NCBI RefSeq assembly: GCF_000967655.1
Contig: NZ_JXYA01000027.1
Coordinates: 124,001-188,000 of the forward strand
Length of the DNA stretch: 64,000 nt
Reading direction: 5' to 3'
Source: Pseudoalteromonas rubra
Lineage (GTDB): Bacteria > Pseudomonadota > Gammaproteobacteria > Enterobacterales > Alteromonadaceae
Each line of letters starts with the position of its first letter. The stretch's first letter is position 1. Shown here one piece after another: positions 37,972-46,041 of the stretch. A model generated the notes under the pieces. The model saw only the letters and a program-made list of their open reading frames with translations, was not told where the DNA came from and did not search any database. Both the position numbers and the translations under genes were made by a program.

Positions 37972-39843
37972 ATGTTTAAAAAATCTGCTTTAACCACAGC
38001 TATGCTGGCTGTGTTACCTTTCTCTGTGCTGTCTGCGCAAGACATTGAACATATTACCATCACGGCGAACAAGTTTGAGCAAGCCAGTGTCGATACACTG
38101 ACTTCAGTTGCGGTGGTTGAGCGAGCTGAAATAGAGCGAGCGAATGTGCGTGACGTGCCAACCTTGCTAAATAACCTGGCCGGCATTGATGTGGTGCGCA
38201 GTGGCGGTTATGGCCAGAAAGCCAGCGTGTTTGTGCGCGGGGCTGCGACTAAATATACCCTGGTGTTGGTTGATGGTGTGCGGATCAGCGATGCCAACTC
38301 GGGCGATGTCTCGTTCACCAATATTCCGGTCAACAGCATTGAGCGTATTGAAGTGCTTAAGGGCGCGCGTGCCGCCATTTACGGCTCTGATGCGGTGGCC
38401 GGGGTGATCAACATTATTACCCGTGAGCAAAAAGGCCACCAGCTGGCACTGACCTCGGGCAGCCGCAACTATGGTGGTGCGCAGCTGGCTGGTCAGTTTG
38501 AAGCGGATAAGCTGACCGTCAACTATCACTTTGGTTATGAAACAACAGATGGCTATGATGTGACTGCCAAAGATCCTGCGCAGCCACGCAGCAAAGAGCA
38601 TGATCGTGATGCTTACGACAACACCAATATGGGTGTGAAACTGGGCTATGACCTGGCGCAGTATGGTCAGCTTGCACTGCACGCACAGCGCAGTGAAGGT
38701 GAGGCAGACTATGACTCAGCCTTTGGCAATGATGCATACAAGTTTGACAATTACACCACTAAGCTGGCCTGGCAGAAACAATCGGATCTATTGAGTCAGG
38801 AGGCGTCTGTCAGTCTGGCACAGGAAGAAAATACCCAGTTTTTGTCTGTGTTGCCAGCCGGTGGTACGCCGCCGCCAGAAGATATTTATAGCACTAAGCG
38901 GGATGAGATCGAGTATCGCGCCCGCTACAAACTCATGCCGTCATTACAACTGATGGGTGGTGTGAGCCGCTTAAATGAAGACTTGTCTTCATCGAGCGCG
39001 CAGTTTTCCATTGCGGAACGTGACAACACTGCTGTGTTTGCCGCGGCTTTTTATGACCATGCGCGTTGGTTGCTCAATGCGGTGGTGCGCAGCGATGATT
39101 ACGAGCATCATGGCCGTGCCAATACCTATACCACAGACTTAGGTTTCAGAGCCTCCGACATAGTCACCTTTCGGGTTAACCATGGCACCGCATTTCGTGC
39201 GCCGAGCCTGACTAATGCGTTTGTAAAAGACAGCCCCTGGTACTTACCAAACAGCGAAATCAAACCGGAAGAGGGCACTTACAACGAAGTGGGCGTGACG
39301 GTGGATACCGAAAATGTGCGCTATGATGTGGCCATTTTTGACAATCGTATCGACAACCTGATCAGCAATGAGTTTGACGCGCAAACCAGTAAGTATATTC
39401 CCGCTAACGTGGGTCGTGCACAGATGAAAGGCATTGAGCTTAGCGCACAATTCTCAGCATTGGGTTTGGAACATGCCGTTAACCTGACCTTGATGGATGC
39501 CAGAGATCAGGAAAAACGTGAAGATTTACCACGTCGTCCTGGCAAAGCGTTTAACTATGTTCTGTCTAAGCAGTGGGACAAGCTGGATGTGAGACTGGCG
39601 ATGCAATACCGTGATAAGCGTCCGTCGATCAGCTACTTTGATACTGACCTGCCGTCATACACAGTATTTAATCTGAGTGCTAATTACCAGTTGCTTGAAC
39701 CGATTGCACTGACAATGAGAGTAGAAAACCTGACTGATAAAGCGTATTTCAACTCAGTTGCCAGTAAAACGGCTGACGGCACTTTGTTGCCTTATGAGCC
39801 GCCGGGCAGACAGATCTATGTGGGCACCCGCATCACCTTCTAA
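37972..39843 (+). CDS. btuB: TonB-dependent vitamin B12 receptor
   Basis: 623 aa, close to Escherichia coli BtuB (614). Imports cobalamin across the outer membrane using TonB energy. Signal peptide ends about residue 22 (VLSAQ), followed by a TonB-box region HITITANKFEQ. The plug has VLVDGVRISDANSGD and ARAAIYGSDAVAGVINIITR, close to BtuB. The barrel ends IYVGTRITF. AGGGGATCTC precedes the ATG. Control by the riboswitch directly upstream makes the substrate assignment strong. No btuCDF transporter follows; a terminator ends the unit. Confidence 0.95.
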   Translation: MFKKSALTTAMLAVLPFSVLSAQDIEHITITANKFEQASVDTLTSVAVVERAEIERANVRDVPTLLNNLAGIDVVRSGGYGQKASVFVRGAATKYTLVLVDGVRISDANSGDVSFTNIPVNSIERIEVLKGARAAIYGSDAVAGVINIITREQKGHQLALTSGSRNYGGAQLAGQFEADKLTVNYHFGYETTDGYDVTAKDPAQPRSKEHDRDAYDNTNMGVKLGYDLAQYGQLALHAQRSEGEADYDSAFGNDAYKFDNYTTKLAWQKQSDLLSQEASVSLAQEENTQFLSVLPAGGTPPPEDIYSTKRDEIEYRARYKLMPSLQLMGGVSRLNEDLSSSSAQFSIAERDNTAVFAAAFYDHARWLLNAVVRSDDYEHHGRANTYTTDLGFRASDIVTFRVNHGTAFRAPSLTNAFVKDSPWYLPNSEIKPEEGTYNEVGVTVDTENVRYDVAIFDNRIDNLISNEFDAQTSKYIPANVGRAQMKGIELSAQFSALGLEHAVNLTLMDARDQEKREDLPRRPGKAFNYVLSKQWDKLDVRLAMQYRDKRPSISYFDTDLPSYTVFNLSANYQLLEPIALTMRVENLTDKAYFNSVASKTADGTLLPYEPPGRQIYVGTRITF

Positions 39844-39856
39844 GTAGAAGGGGAAT

Positions 39857-39883
39857 AAAAAAGGAGGCAATGCCTCCTTTTTT
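39857..39883. terminator. Intrinsic terminator between btuB and msrA
   Basis: AAAAAAGGAGGCAATGCCTCCTTTTTT has a GGAGGCA/TGCCTCC stem with an A-run before and a T-run after. Works for the + strand and probably also for the convergent msrA transcript. Confidence 0.9.
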
Positions 39884-39900
39884 GATCTTACGTGCTTAGC

Positions 39901-40428
39901 TTAGGCAAGATAGTCGGCAAACTTCTTAGAAAATGCCGCTAACTTGGGTGCTATCATCACGCTGCAATAACCCTGGTTGGGGTTATTGGTATAATAGTCC
40001 TGATGATACTGCTCCGCAGGGTAAAAATGCGTATGAGCCGATACTTCGGTGACAACAGGCGCACTCAGTGTGGGCGCTAACGTATCTATGTACTGCTGAG
40101 TTAACGCCCGTTGTTGTTCTGAGTGATAAAACACGACGCTGCGGTATTGCGTGCCAATGTCATTGCCCTGACGATTCAGCTGGGTAGGATCATGCAGCGC
40201 AAAAAACATATCCAGCAGTACAGAAAAGTCGATCTGCTGGGGATCAAAGGTCAGCTGAACCACTTCGGCATGACCGCTTTGACCGGTACAGATCTGTTTA
40301 TAAGTAGGGTTGTCGGTGTGACCGCCGGCATAACCAGAGGCCACGTGCGTGACGCCCCGGACACTGCGAAAAGCGGCATCAATACACCAAAAACAGCCGC
40401 CACCAAAGGTGGCAATTTGCTGATCCAT
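39901..40428 (-). CDS. msrA: Peptide methionine sulfoxide reductase A
   Basis: 175 aa. Reduces methionine-S-sulfoxide in proteins. The active site GGGCFWC (nucleophile Cys12) and SGYAGGHTDNPTY are conserved; the second Cys region GYCSVMIAPKL supplies a resolving position. It starts 2 nt after the RND pump stop codon, so it is the last gene of the pump operon, an uncommon pairing that hints at oxidative stress accompanying whatever the pump exports. Location is probably cytoplasmic, as no signal peptide is visible. Confidence 0.94.
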   Translation of the reverse strand: MDQQIATFGGGCFWCIDAAFRSVRGVTHVASGYAGGHTDNPTYKQICTGQSGHAEVVQLTFDPQQIDFSVLLDMFFALHDPTQLNRQGNDIGTQYRSVVFYHSEQQRALTQQYIDTLAPTLSAPVVTEVSAHTHFYPAEQYHQDYYTNNPNQGYCSVMIAPKLAAFSKKFADYLA

Positions 40429-40430
40429 TA

Positions 40431-43400
40431 TTAAATCTCCCGTTCCTGTTGTGTTTGCGGGTGGGCATCGTGCTGCTCAAGCAGCTTATCGCTGGTGGCC
40501 TGTGGTGATTGCGTGCGTCTTGCGAGCATGCTGTAGGCACAGGGGATCACAAACAGCGTCAAAATGGTCGCGACACTTACCCCGGCAAATACCACGACCC
40601 CGATCACCATGCGACTCTCTGAGCCTGGACCCGAGGCCAGTACCAGTGGAATGGCACTCATTACCGTGGTCAGTGAGGTCATGATAATAGGCCTGAGTCG
40701 CTGTACCGCCGCATCGATAATCGCCTGCTCAAAGGCCACACCCTTGTCTCTGAGCTGGTTAGCAAATTCAACGATCAGAATACCATTTTTGGCACTGAGG
40801 CCAATCAACATAACAATCCCGATCTGGCTGTAAATATTCAGCGAGCTGTCGGTGGCATACAGGCCAAACATGGCGCCAACCAGCCCAAGCGGTACGGTCA
40901 GCATAATCACCAGCGGGTGTACGAAACTCTCAAACTGGGCGGCCAGCACCAAAAACGTCACGGTCAGGGCCAGAATAAACACATAGGTCATGGCCGATGC
41001 GCCTTCGTAAAACAGCTGAGACTCGCCCTTATAGTCGATAGCACCATCAATGTCATTTTCCTCTGCGGCAACCTGGTTAAGGAAATTCAGTGCCTGCTCC
41101 AGCGTATAGCCGGGCGCCAGGTTGGCTGTGATGGTGATTGCCCGCATCCGGTTGTAGCGATTCAACCGCGATGCGGTGGCTTCTTCGCGAATGGTGATCA
41201 GGCTATCCAGCGGCACCAGTTGATCGCTGCGCGAGGTGACATAAATGTCGGCGATATCGTTTGGTGCGCTGAAATCGGCCTTGGTGCCTTTGAGGATCAC
41301 ATCATACTCTTCGCCGCGATCAATAAAGGTGGTGACCCGGCGCTGACCCAGCATGGTTTCTAAGGTGCGGCCAATGTCACTCACCGAGACACCAAGATCG
41401 GCGGCCTTGAGTTTATCTATGCTGATCAAAAATTGCGGGAAGGTTTCTTTGTAATCATGATCGAGTCTGACCAGTCCCTGATTGGTGCGGGCACGCTTCA
41501 GAATGCGATCCCGCCAGTCGACCAGTTCGTCGTAATCATTGCCCTGTAGCACGAATTCGATGGGGCGAGACTGGCCACCTCCGCCGATCCCGCGGCGCAT
41601 GATGGCAAAGGCGCGCACGTCGGTCACTTCACGCATTTTACCACTGATCTCACCCATGACTTCCCAGGTTGAGCGTTTGCGTTCATCCCAGTCTGGCATG
41701 CCGACGATGGCGACGCCGCCACGACCGCCCCAGCCCGGTACGCGTACCAGCACCCGGCTCAGTTCTTCATTTTCCACATAGGGCAGCAAGCGTTGCTCAA
41801 TCTCGGCCATATTTGCGGCGTTGTTCTCGTAGCTGGCACCCTCCGGACCATTCATCATTATGAAGAAGGTGCCCCGGTCTTCTTTGGGCGTCAGCTCTGA
41901 GGGGATCTGCTGGAACAGTGCAAAGCTGGCGAAGCCGGCCAGTGCCAAAGTTAGTGTCAGGCTATAACGGCGATTGATGTTATCGCTGATGACATTACGA
42001 TAGCCAGCTTCGAGGCGGCCAAATTGTCGGTCCATCCACTGCGAGAATTTACTTTCTTTATTGCTGGCTTTGAGCACTTTGGAGCACAAGGCCGGTGACA
42101 GAGTCAGCGCCGTGACACTGGAGAAGATAACGGCAGCACTGACGGCCAGTGCGAACTCAGTAAACAAGGCACCAATACGACCTTCCATAAAGACCAGAGG
42201 CACAAAAACCGCGACCAGCACTAAGGTGGTGGCGACAATGGCAAAGCCGACTTCGCGCGCGCCCCGGTAGGCGGCCAGCAGTCGCGGCTCCCCGAGCTCG
42301 ATGCGGCGATGGATGTTTTCCAGCATCACAATGGCATCATCCACCACCAGGCCGATGGCAAGCACCAGTGCCAGCAGGGTCAGCAGGTTAATGGAATACC
42401 CCATGGCGAATAAAAAGGTAAAGGTGGCGATCAGTGCAATCGGCACGGTGATCGCCGGGATCAGCGTAGCGCGGATATTGCCAAGGAAGATGAAAATCAC
42501 CAGTACCACCAGGCCCATGGCGATGCCCAGGGTGCGATATACTTCTACGATTGACTCGCGAATAAACACCGACGAGTCATAGCTGTCCTGAATGGTGGTG
42601 CCTTCAGGCAGGTTGCGCTTGATTTTTTCCAGCTCTTTGCGGGCGTTGTCAACCACATCCAGGGTGTTGGCCTTGGCTTGTTTGACAATGCCCAGGCCTA
42701 TCATGTTTTTGCCATTACCGCGGAAGGTACTTTCGACATCGGCCGCTTCCAGGCGTACATCGGCCACCTCACCCAGTCGAACCAGATAGCCCTGAGCACC
42801 ACGTTTGATCACCAGGTTATTAAAGTCTTGCTGGGTTTTATAACTGCGTGCAATGCGCACGGCAAAGTCGCGGTCCAGCGATTCAATTTCACCGGCCGGC
42901 AGCTCGACGTTTTCGTTACGCAGCACGCGTTCAATGTCGCTGGCAGTAATGTCCCGGGCCGCCATGGCACGGCGGTCCAGCCAGATCTTCATGGCGTATT
43001 TACGCTCGCCACCGATGCGCACGTTTGACACGCCATCCACCACCGCCAGTCTGTCGACGATAAAGCGCTGAGCATAATCGGATAATTGCAGGGTATCCAT
43101 AGTTTCACTGTTCAGCACGAACCAGGCGATGGGGCTTTCGTCGCTGTTTGACTTAGACACTTCAGGCGGGCGAACCTGCTCAGGTAATCGGTCCAGCGCC
43201 CTGGATACGCGCTCTCGCACATCATTGGCGGCGGCATCAATATTGCGGTCAATGTTGAACTCTATGGTGATATTAGAGCGACCGTTGCGACTGGATGAGG
43301 TAATGCTCTTGATCCCTTCGATCCCGGAAATGCGATTTTCCAGCACCTGGGTGATCTTGGTTTCAACGACCTCAGCAGAGGCGCCGGTATAATCGGTGCT

Positions 43401-43541
43401 GACACTGACGATGGGGGTTTCGATATCGGGATATTCGCGCAGCGGCAACATGGTAAAGGCCACCAGGCCAAAGGTCAGCAGCAGCAGGTTGATAACGATA
43501 GCAAAAACGGGCCGTTTTACGGCTGTATCTGTGATCCGCAC
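40431..43541 (-). CDS. RND-family efflux pump inner-membrane transporter (HAE1 type)
   Basis: 1036 aa, standard length. Proton-driven tripartite efflux pump subunit in the inner membrane. TM1 begins RPVFAIVINLLLLTFG; the porter region has REYPDIETP near the N-terminus; GLVVDDAIVMLENI in TM4 holds the Asp-Asp proton relay; the second half repeats the 6-TM pattern (VTFLVLAAQFESF, GLSAKNGILIVEFANQL). The adaptor gene is 3 nt upstream and msrA 2 nt downstream. No outer-membrane factor gene is nearby, so a shared TolC is probably used. Substrates cannot be told from sequence. Confidence 0.95.
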   Translation of the reverse strand: MRITDTAVKRPVFAIVINLLLLTFGLVAFTMLPLREYPDIETPIVSVSTDYTGASAEVVETKITQVLENRISGIEGIKSITSSSRNGRSNITIEFNIDRNIDAAANDVRERVSRALDRLPEQVRPPEVSKSNSDESPIAWFVLNSETMDTLQLSDYAQRFIVDRLAVVDGVSNVRIGGERKYAMKIWLDRRAMAARDITASDIERVLRNENVELPAGEIESLDRDFAVRIARSYKTQQDFNNLVIKRGAQGYLVRLGEVADVRLEAADVESTFRGNGKNMIGLGIVKQAKANTLDVVDNARKELEKIKRNLPEGTTIQDSYDSSVFIRESIVEVYRTLGIAMGLVVLVIFIFLGNIRATLIPAITVPIALIATFTFLFAMGYSINLLTLLALVLAIGLVVDDAIVMLENIHRRIELGEPRLLAAYRGAREVGFAIVATTLVLVAVFVPLVFMEGRIGALFTEFALAVSAAVIFSSVTALTLSPALCSKVLKASNKESKFSQWMDRQFGRLEAGYRNVISDNINRRYSLTLTLALAGFASFALFQQIPSELTPKEDRGTFFIMMNGPEGASYENNAANMAEIEQRLLPYVENEELSRVLVRVPGWGGRGGVAIVGMPDWDERKRSTWEVMGEISGKMREVTDVRAFAIMRRGIGGGGQSRPIEFVLQGNDYDELVDWRDRILKRARTNQGLVRLDHDYKETFPQFLISIDKLKAADLGVSVSDIGRTLETMLGQRRVTTFIDRGEEYDVILKGTKADFSAPNDIADIYVTSRSDQLVPLDSLITIREEATASRLNRYNRMRAITITANLAPGYTLEQALNFLNQVAAEENDIDGAIDYKGESQLFYEGASAMTYVFILALTVTFLVLAAQFESFVHPLVIMLTVPLGLVGAMFGLYATDSSLNIYSQIGIVMLIGLSAKNGILIVEFANQLRDKGVAFEQAIIDAAVQRLRPIIMTSLTTVMSAIPLVLASGPGSESRMVIGVVVFAGVSVATILTLFVIPCAYSMLARRTQSPQATSDKLLEQHDAHPQTQQEREI

Positions 43542-43544
43542 GCT

Positions 43545-44594
43545 CTACCCCTTAACCACGACGGCACTGCCGTTACGAATTTTGGTGGTGCCTTCGGTGA
43601 TCACTTGCTGACCCGCAGACAGACCATCGATGGCAACCCAGCCCTGGAAGCGAGACAGCACGCTCACTTGTTGTTGCTTTGCCTTACCCTCGTTAATGGT
43701 GTAGATGAAGTGCTTGTCCTGTCTGGGGATCAGGCTTTTCTCCGGCACCATCAGCGCATTCAGCTCACCCAAAAAGAGCGACACATGGAGCAGCATACCG
43801 GGCCTGAGCAAATCTTGCGGGTTGTCAAAGCTGGCCGTGACGCGAATGCTGCGGGTCGCGTCATCAATACGCGGGTCAATATGGGTAATGATGCCTTCAA
43901 AGGCTTCGCCCGGGTATGCATCGCTGGAGACGGAGGCACGCATGTCGAGTTGCAGCTGTGCCAGGTACTTTTCAGGGACCTGAAAGTCTACCTTGATGAT
44001 GCTGATATCATCCAGCGTGGCCAGTATACTGTTATTGTTGACGAAGCTACCGACAGACACCATTCGCTGGCCCAGTACGCCATCAAACGGGGCATAAATG
44101 GCCATTTCGGCCAGCTTAGTGCGTGCCGTTTGTAATTGGATCTCCAGCGCATCAACAATGGCATGCTGGCTGTCCAGCTGAGAGCGCGCAGCCGACTGGG
44201 TTCTGGCCAGCTCTGTCAGACGTTTAAGCTGACGTTGTTGTTCTTTCAGGTTGACCTCTAGCTCTTGTACGGCCAGCTGCTCTTTAAGATCCTGCAGCTG
44301 GGCGAGTTTGTCGCCACGTTTGACTCTGTCTCCATCGTCAAAGTACAAGGCGCTGATATAGTCACTTTGCGCACTGGTGATATTCAGGGCATGATTGGCA
44401 CGGGCAGAGCCTATTGCATTGATGGTGATAGCCCGGCTTTGCTCTTTTATGGTGACCGCCGCGACCTGAGTCGGCGCGCCGGAGAACGGTTTGCTGTTAC
44501 CCTTGCTGGCAGGCAAATAGAGATAGCCGCATAGAGCAATAAGCACTAAAATTATAAAAGGAAAGAGGGCTTTACCCGATTGACTGGCGCGCAT
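43545..44594 (-). CDS. RND periplasmic adaptor (membrane-fusion protein)
   Basis: 349 aa from the ATG at 44594 (MRASQSGKALFPF), preceded by GAGAATCAATT; the frame runs up to 44729 but the extra residues are low-quality and precede any ribosome-binding site. An N-terminal membrane anchor (FPFIILVLIALCGYLYLP) is followed by a lipoyl/barrel-sandwich domain (SALYFDDGDRVKRGDKLAQL), an alpha-hairpin (VNLKEQQRQLKRL...) and FDGVLGQRMVSVGSFV. It links the pump to an outer-membrane channel. First gene of the adaptor-pump-msrA operon, divergent from a small ORF and DUF2982. Confidence 0.93.
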   Translation of the reverse strand: MRASQSGKALFPFIILVLIALCGYLYLPASKGNSKPFSGAPTQVAAVTIKEQSRAITINAIGSARANHALNITSAQSDYISALYFDDGDRVKRGDKLAQLQDLKEQLAVQELEVNLKEQQRQLKRLTELARTQSAARSQLDSQHAIVDALEIQLQTARTKLAEMAIYAPFDGVLGQRMVSVGSFVNNNSILATLDDISIIKVDFQVPEKYLAQLQLDMRASVSSDAYPGEAFEGIITHIDPRIDDATRSIRVTASFDNPQDLLRPGMLLHVSLFLGELNALMVPEKSLIPRQDKHFIYTINEGKAKQQQVSVLSRFQGWVAIDGLSAGQQVITEGTTKIRNGSAVVVKG

Positions 44595-44742
44595 AATTGA
44601 TTCTCGTTGACTGCGGGGCTTTAGTGTACAAAAATTCCAAATAGAGCAAATCGTCGAACGTCCTGTATATTTGTGCATTAAACGAAAAGCGACCCAAAAG
44701 GGAGCCTCTATGTGGAAATTTGTACCCAAAAATTAAGGCATT

Positions 44743-44847
44743 ATGAAAAAATCTAAGCCATGCAAAAGATGTCAGAAAATACGTAAAATGGTGTTCTGGG
44801 GGATCATTATGTACGGTTTTTATTTGTGGTTTTATAGTTATGGTTGA
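44743..44847 (+). CDS. Small membrane protein with a CxxC motif (34 aa), short ORF
   Basis: ATG at 44743 to TGA at 44845-44847, 34 residues: a basic N-terminus with KPCKRCQKIRK (a CxxC pair), then one hydrophobic segment (MVFWGIIMYGFYLWF). The frame overlaps the ATG of the DUF2982 gene by 8 nt (44840-44847), typical of translational coupling. There is no strong ribosome-binding site. Too short for usual annotation, but composition and coupling argue that it is real. Function unknown. Confidence 0.55.
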   Translation: MKKSKPCKRCQKIRKMVFWGIIMYGFYLWFYSYG

Positions 44848-45556
44848 ACCGGTCAGACTGCGTGCGTCAGCCAATCGCCACAGCATTGAGTTTATGCTGG
44901 TTGGTGCAATAGCGCTCATTGTTATCATGGTGTTTGTCACCTTACGGGCGACGCCCATTTCGTTACTTGAAATTGCTCTGGCGAGTGCCGCGATTGTTGC
45001 GATTATGCTGGGCTTTCTGAAAAGCCAGCAACCTTATTATAGTATTGAAATGAGTCCGCAGCGGCTGGTCTACAATCACAAGTTTGGAGAATTCTTACTT
45101 GAGCATGATAATTTTCACTCCAGTGGGGTGCCAAGTGTCACTCAAGGAGTTGAAACGCTTGAGTTAAATGTCGTAGGTATTAAACTAAAGGATATTGATG
45201 TATTTTTATCCCGTCTGACCCCAAGACTGGCTGGAAAATTACTGATAGAACAGCGGAATATTTTTTTACAAGCTGTTAAAATACATTGCAGTAATGGCAA
45301 TTGCCCATCAGAATGGTTGATTGAAGAGGCGAGCTACACCTCACCGAATGGCCAGCCTTATTCTGGATTAATGGCGATGTTCGCAAATCGGATGCAGAAC
45401 TTTAAAACGCTGACAGGCTACGACCTTATGTTGCCTGCCAATGTACTGGACAGGGATATCTGGCAATTTGCCACTGTCATGAATCGTTGGAAGTTAACAC
45501 CCGAAGAGGTGGTCAAAAACTTGCATAGCGAGTTGGCTACCTCAGCAATGAAGTAA
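44840..45556 (+). CDS. DUF2982-family membrane protein
   Basis: 238 aa. Two N-terminal hydrophobic segments (EFMLVGAIALIVIMVFV and LEIALASAAIVAIMLGFL) are followed by a soluble domain with VGIKLKDIDVFLSRLTPRLAGKLL and SGLMAMFANRMQNFKTLTGYDL, the pattern I recall for DUF2982 in Vibrio and Pseudoalteromonas. No known function. It overlaps the upstream 34-residue ORF and is followed, 13 nt after its stop, by a conserved-looking small gene, so the three are probably one unit. Confidence 0.8.
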   Translation: MVEPVRLRASANRHSIEFMLVGAIALIVIMVFVTLRATPISLLEIALASAAIVAIMLGFLKSQQPYYSIEMSPQRLVYNHKFGEFLLEHDNFHSSGVPSVTQGVETLELNVVGIKLKDIDVFLSRLTPRLAGKLLIEQRNIFLQAVKIHCSNGNCPSEWLIEEASYTSPNGQPYSGLMAMFANRMQNFKTLTGYDLMLPANVLDRDIWQFATVMNRWKLTPEEVVKNLHSELATSAMK

Positions 45557-45568
45557 CAGGATAAATAC

Positions 45569-45901
45569 ATGAGCTTTGATAAAGCTTTTATTAAAAGTGG
45601 TCGAAATACCCTTATCCACAAAGAGAAAAAGCTCGATTTAGTGATCGTGAATGGAGAGAATCACCCAAAAATTAAGGTGACTCCTACGGGATTGGTACCG
45701 TTCAAAGAAGAACTGCCAAAAAATCGTCGCGAGGCAAAAGAGCGTTACTTAGAGGTAGTTCACGTGGCCAGCGTGGATGTGTTTGGTGAAGTAAAGAGGC
45801 TGCTGTTTATCCAGGCGCTCGATGGACGCGAGTATAAGGTAGATTACAGCAAAATAGGCACAAAGCTATTTGTTCGGATCCATCAGGACAGTTACCTCTA
45901 G
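45569..45901 (+). CDS. Hypothetical protein, 110 aa
   Basis: 110 aa, soluble, lysine-rich (pI basic), no signal peptide or membrane segment. I do not recognise a family. It has a beta-rich look (LDLVIVNGENHPKIKVTPTGL, LLFIQALDGREYKVDYSKIG). AGGATAAATAC precedes the ATG, 13 nt after the DUF2982 stop, so it is probably co-transcribed. Coding nature is supported by the position and by the regular reading frame; function is unknown. Confidence 0.6.
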   Translation: MSFDKAFIKSGRNTLIHKEKKLDLVIVNGENHPKIKVTPTGLVPFKEELPKNRREAKERYLEVVHVASVDVFGEVKRLLFIQALDGREYKVDYSKIGTKLFVRIHQDSYL

Positions 45902-46041
45902 GCTATTCACCATCCACTACTCGCACGCCGGGCAAGGTATATTCTTGCCTGCTGTGCTCAATCCCCTGGCATAGTCACAACTAGTTTGTTGGCGGTCTCT
46001 GTGTGACTGTACAACGGATAAGTAACTTTTTGGGAGTTACC

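Noticed and set aside
37963..39843. Generic siderophore receptor
   Set aside because: The cobalamin riboswitch directly upstream and BtuB-like plug motifs make vitamin B12 the much better substrate.
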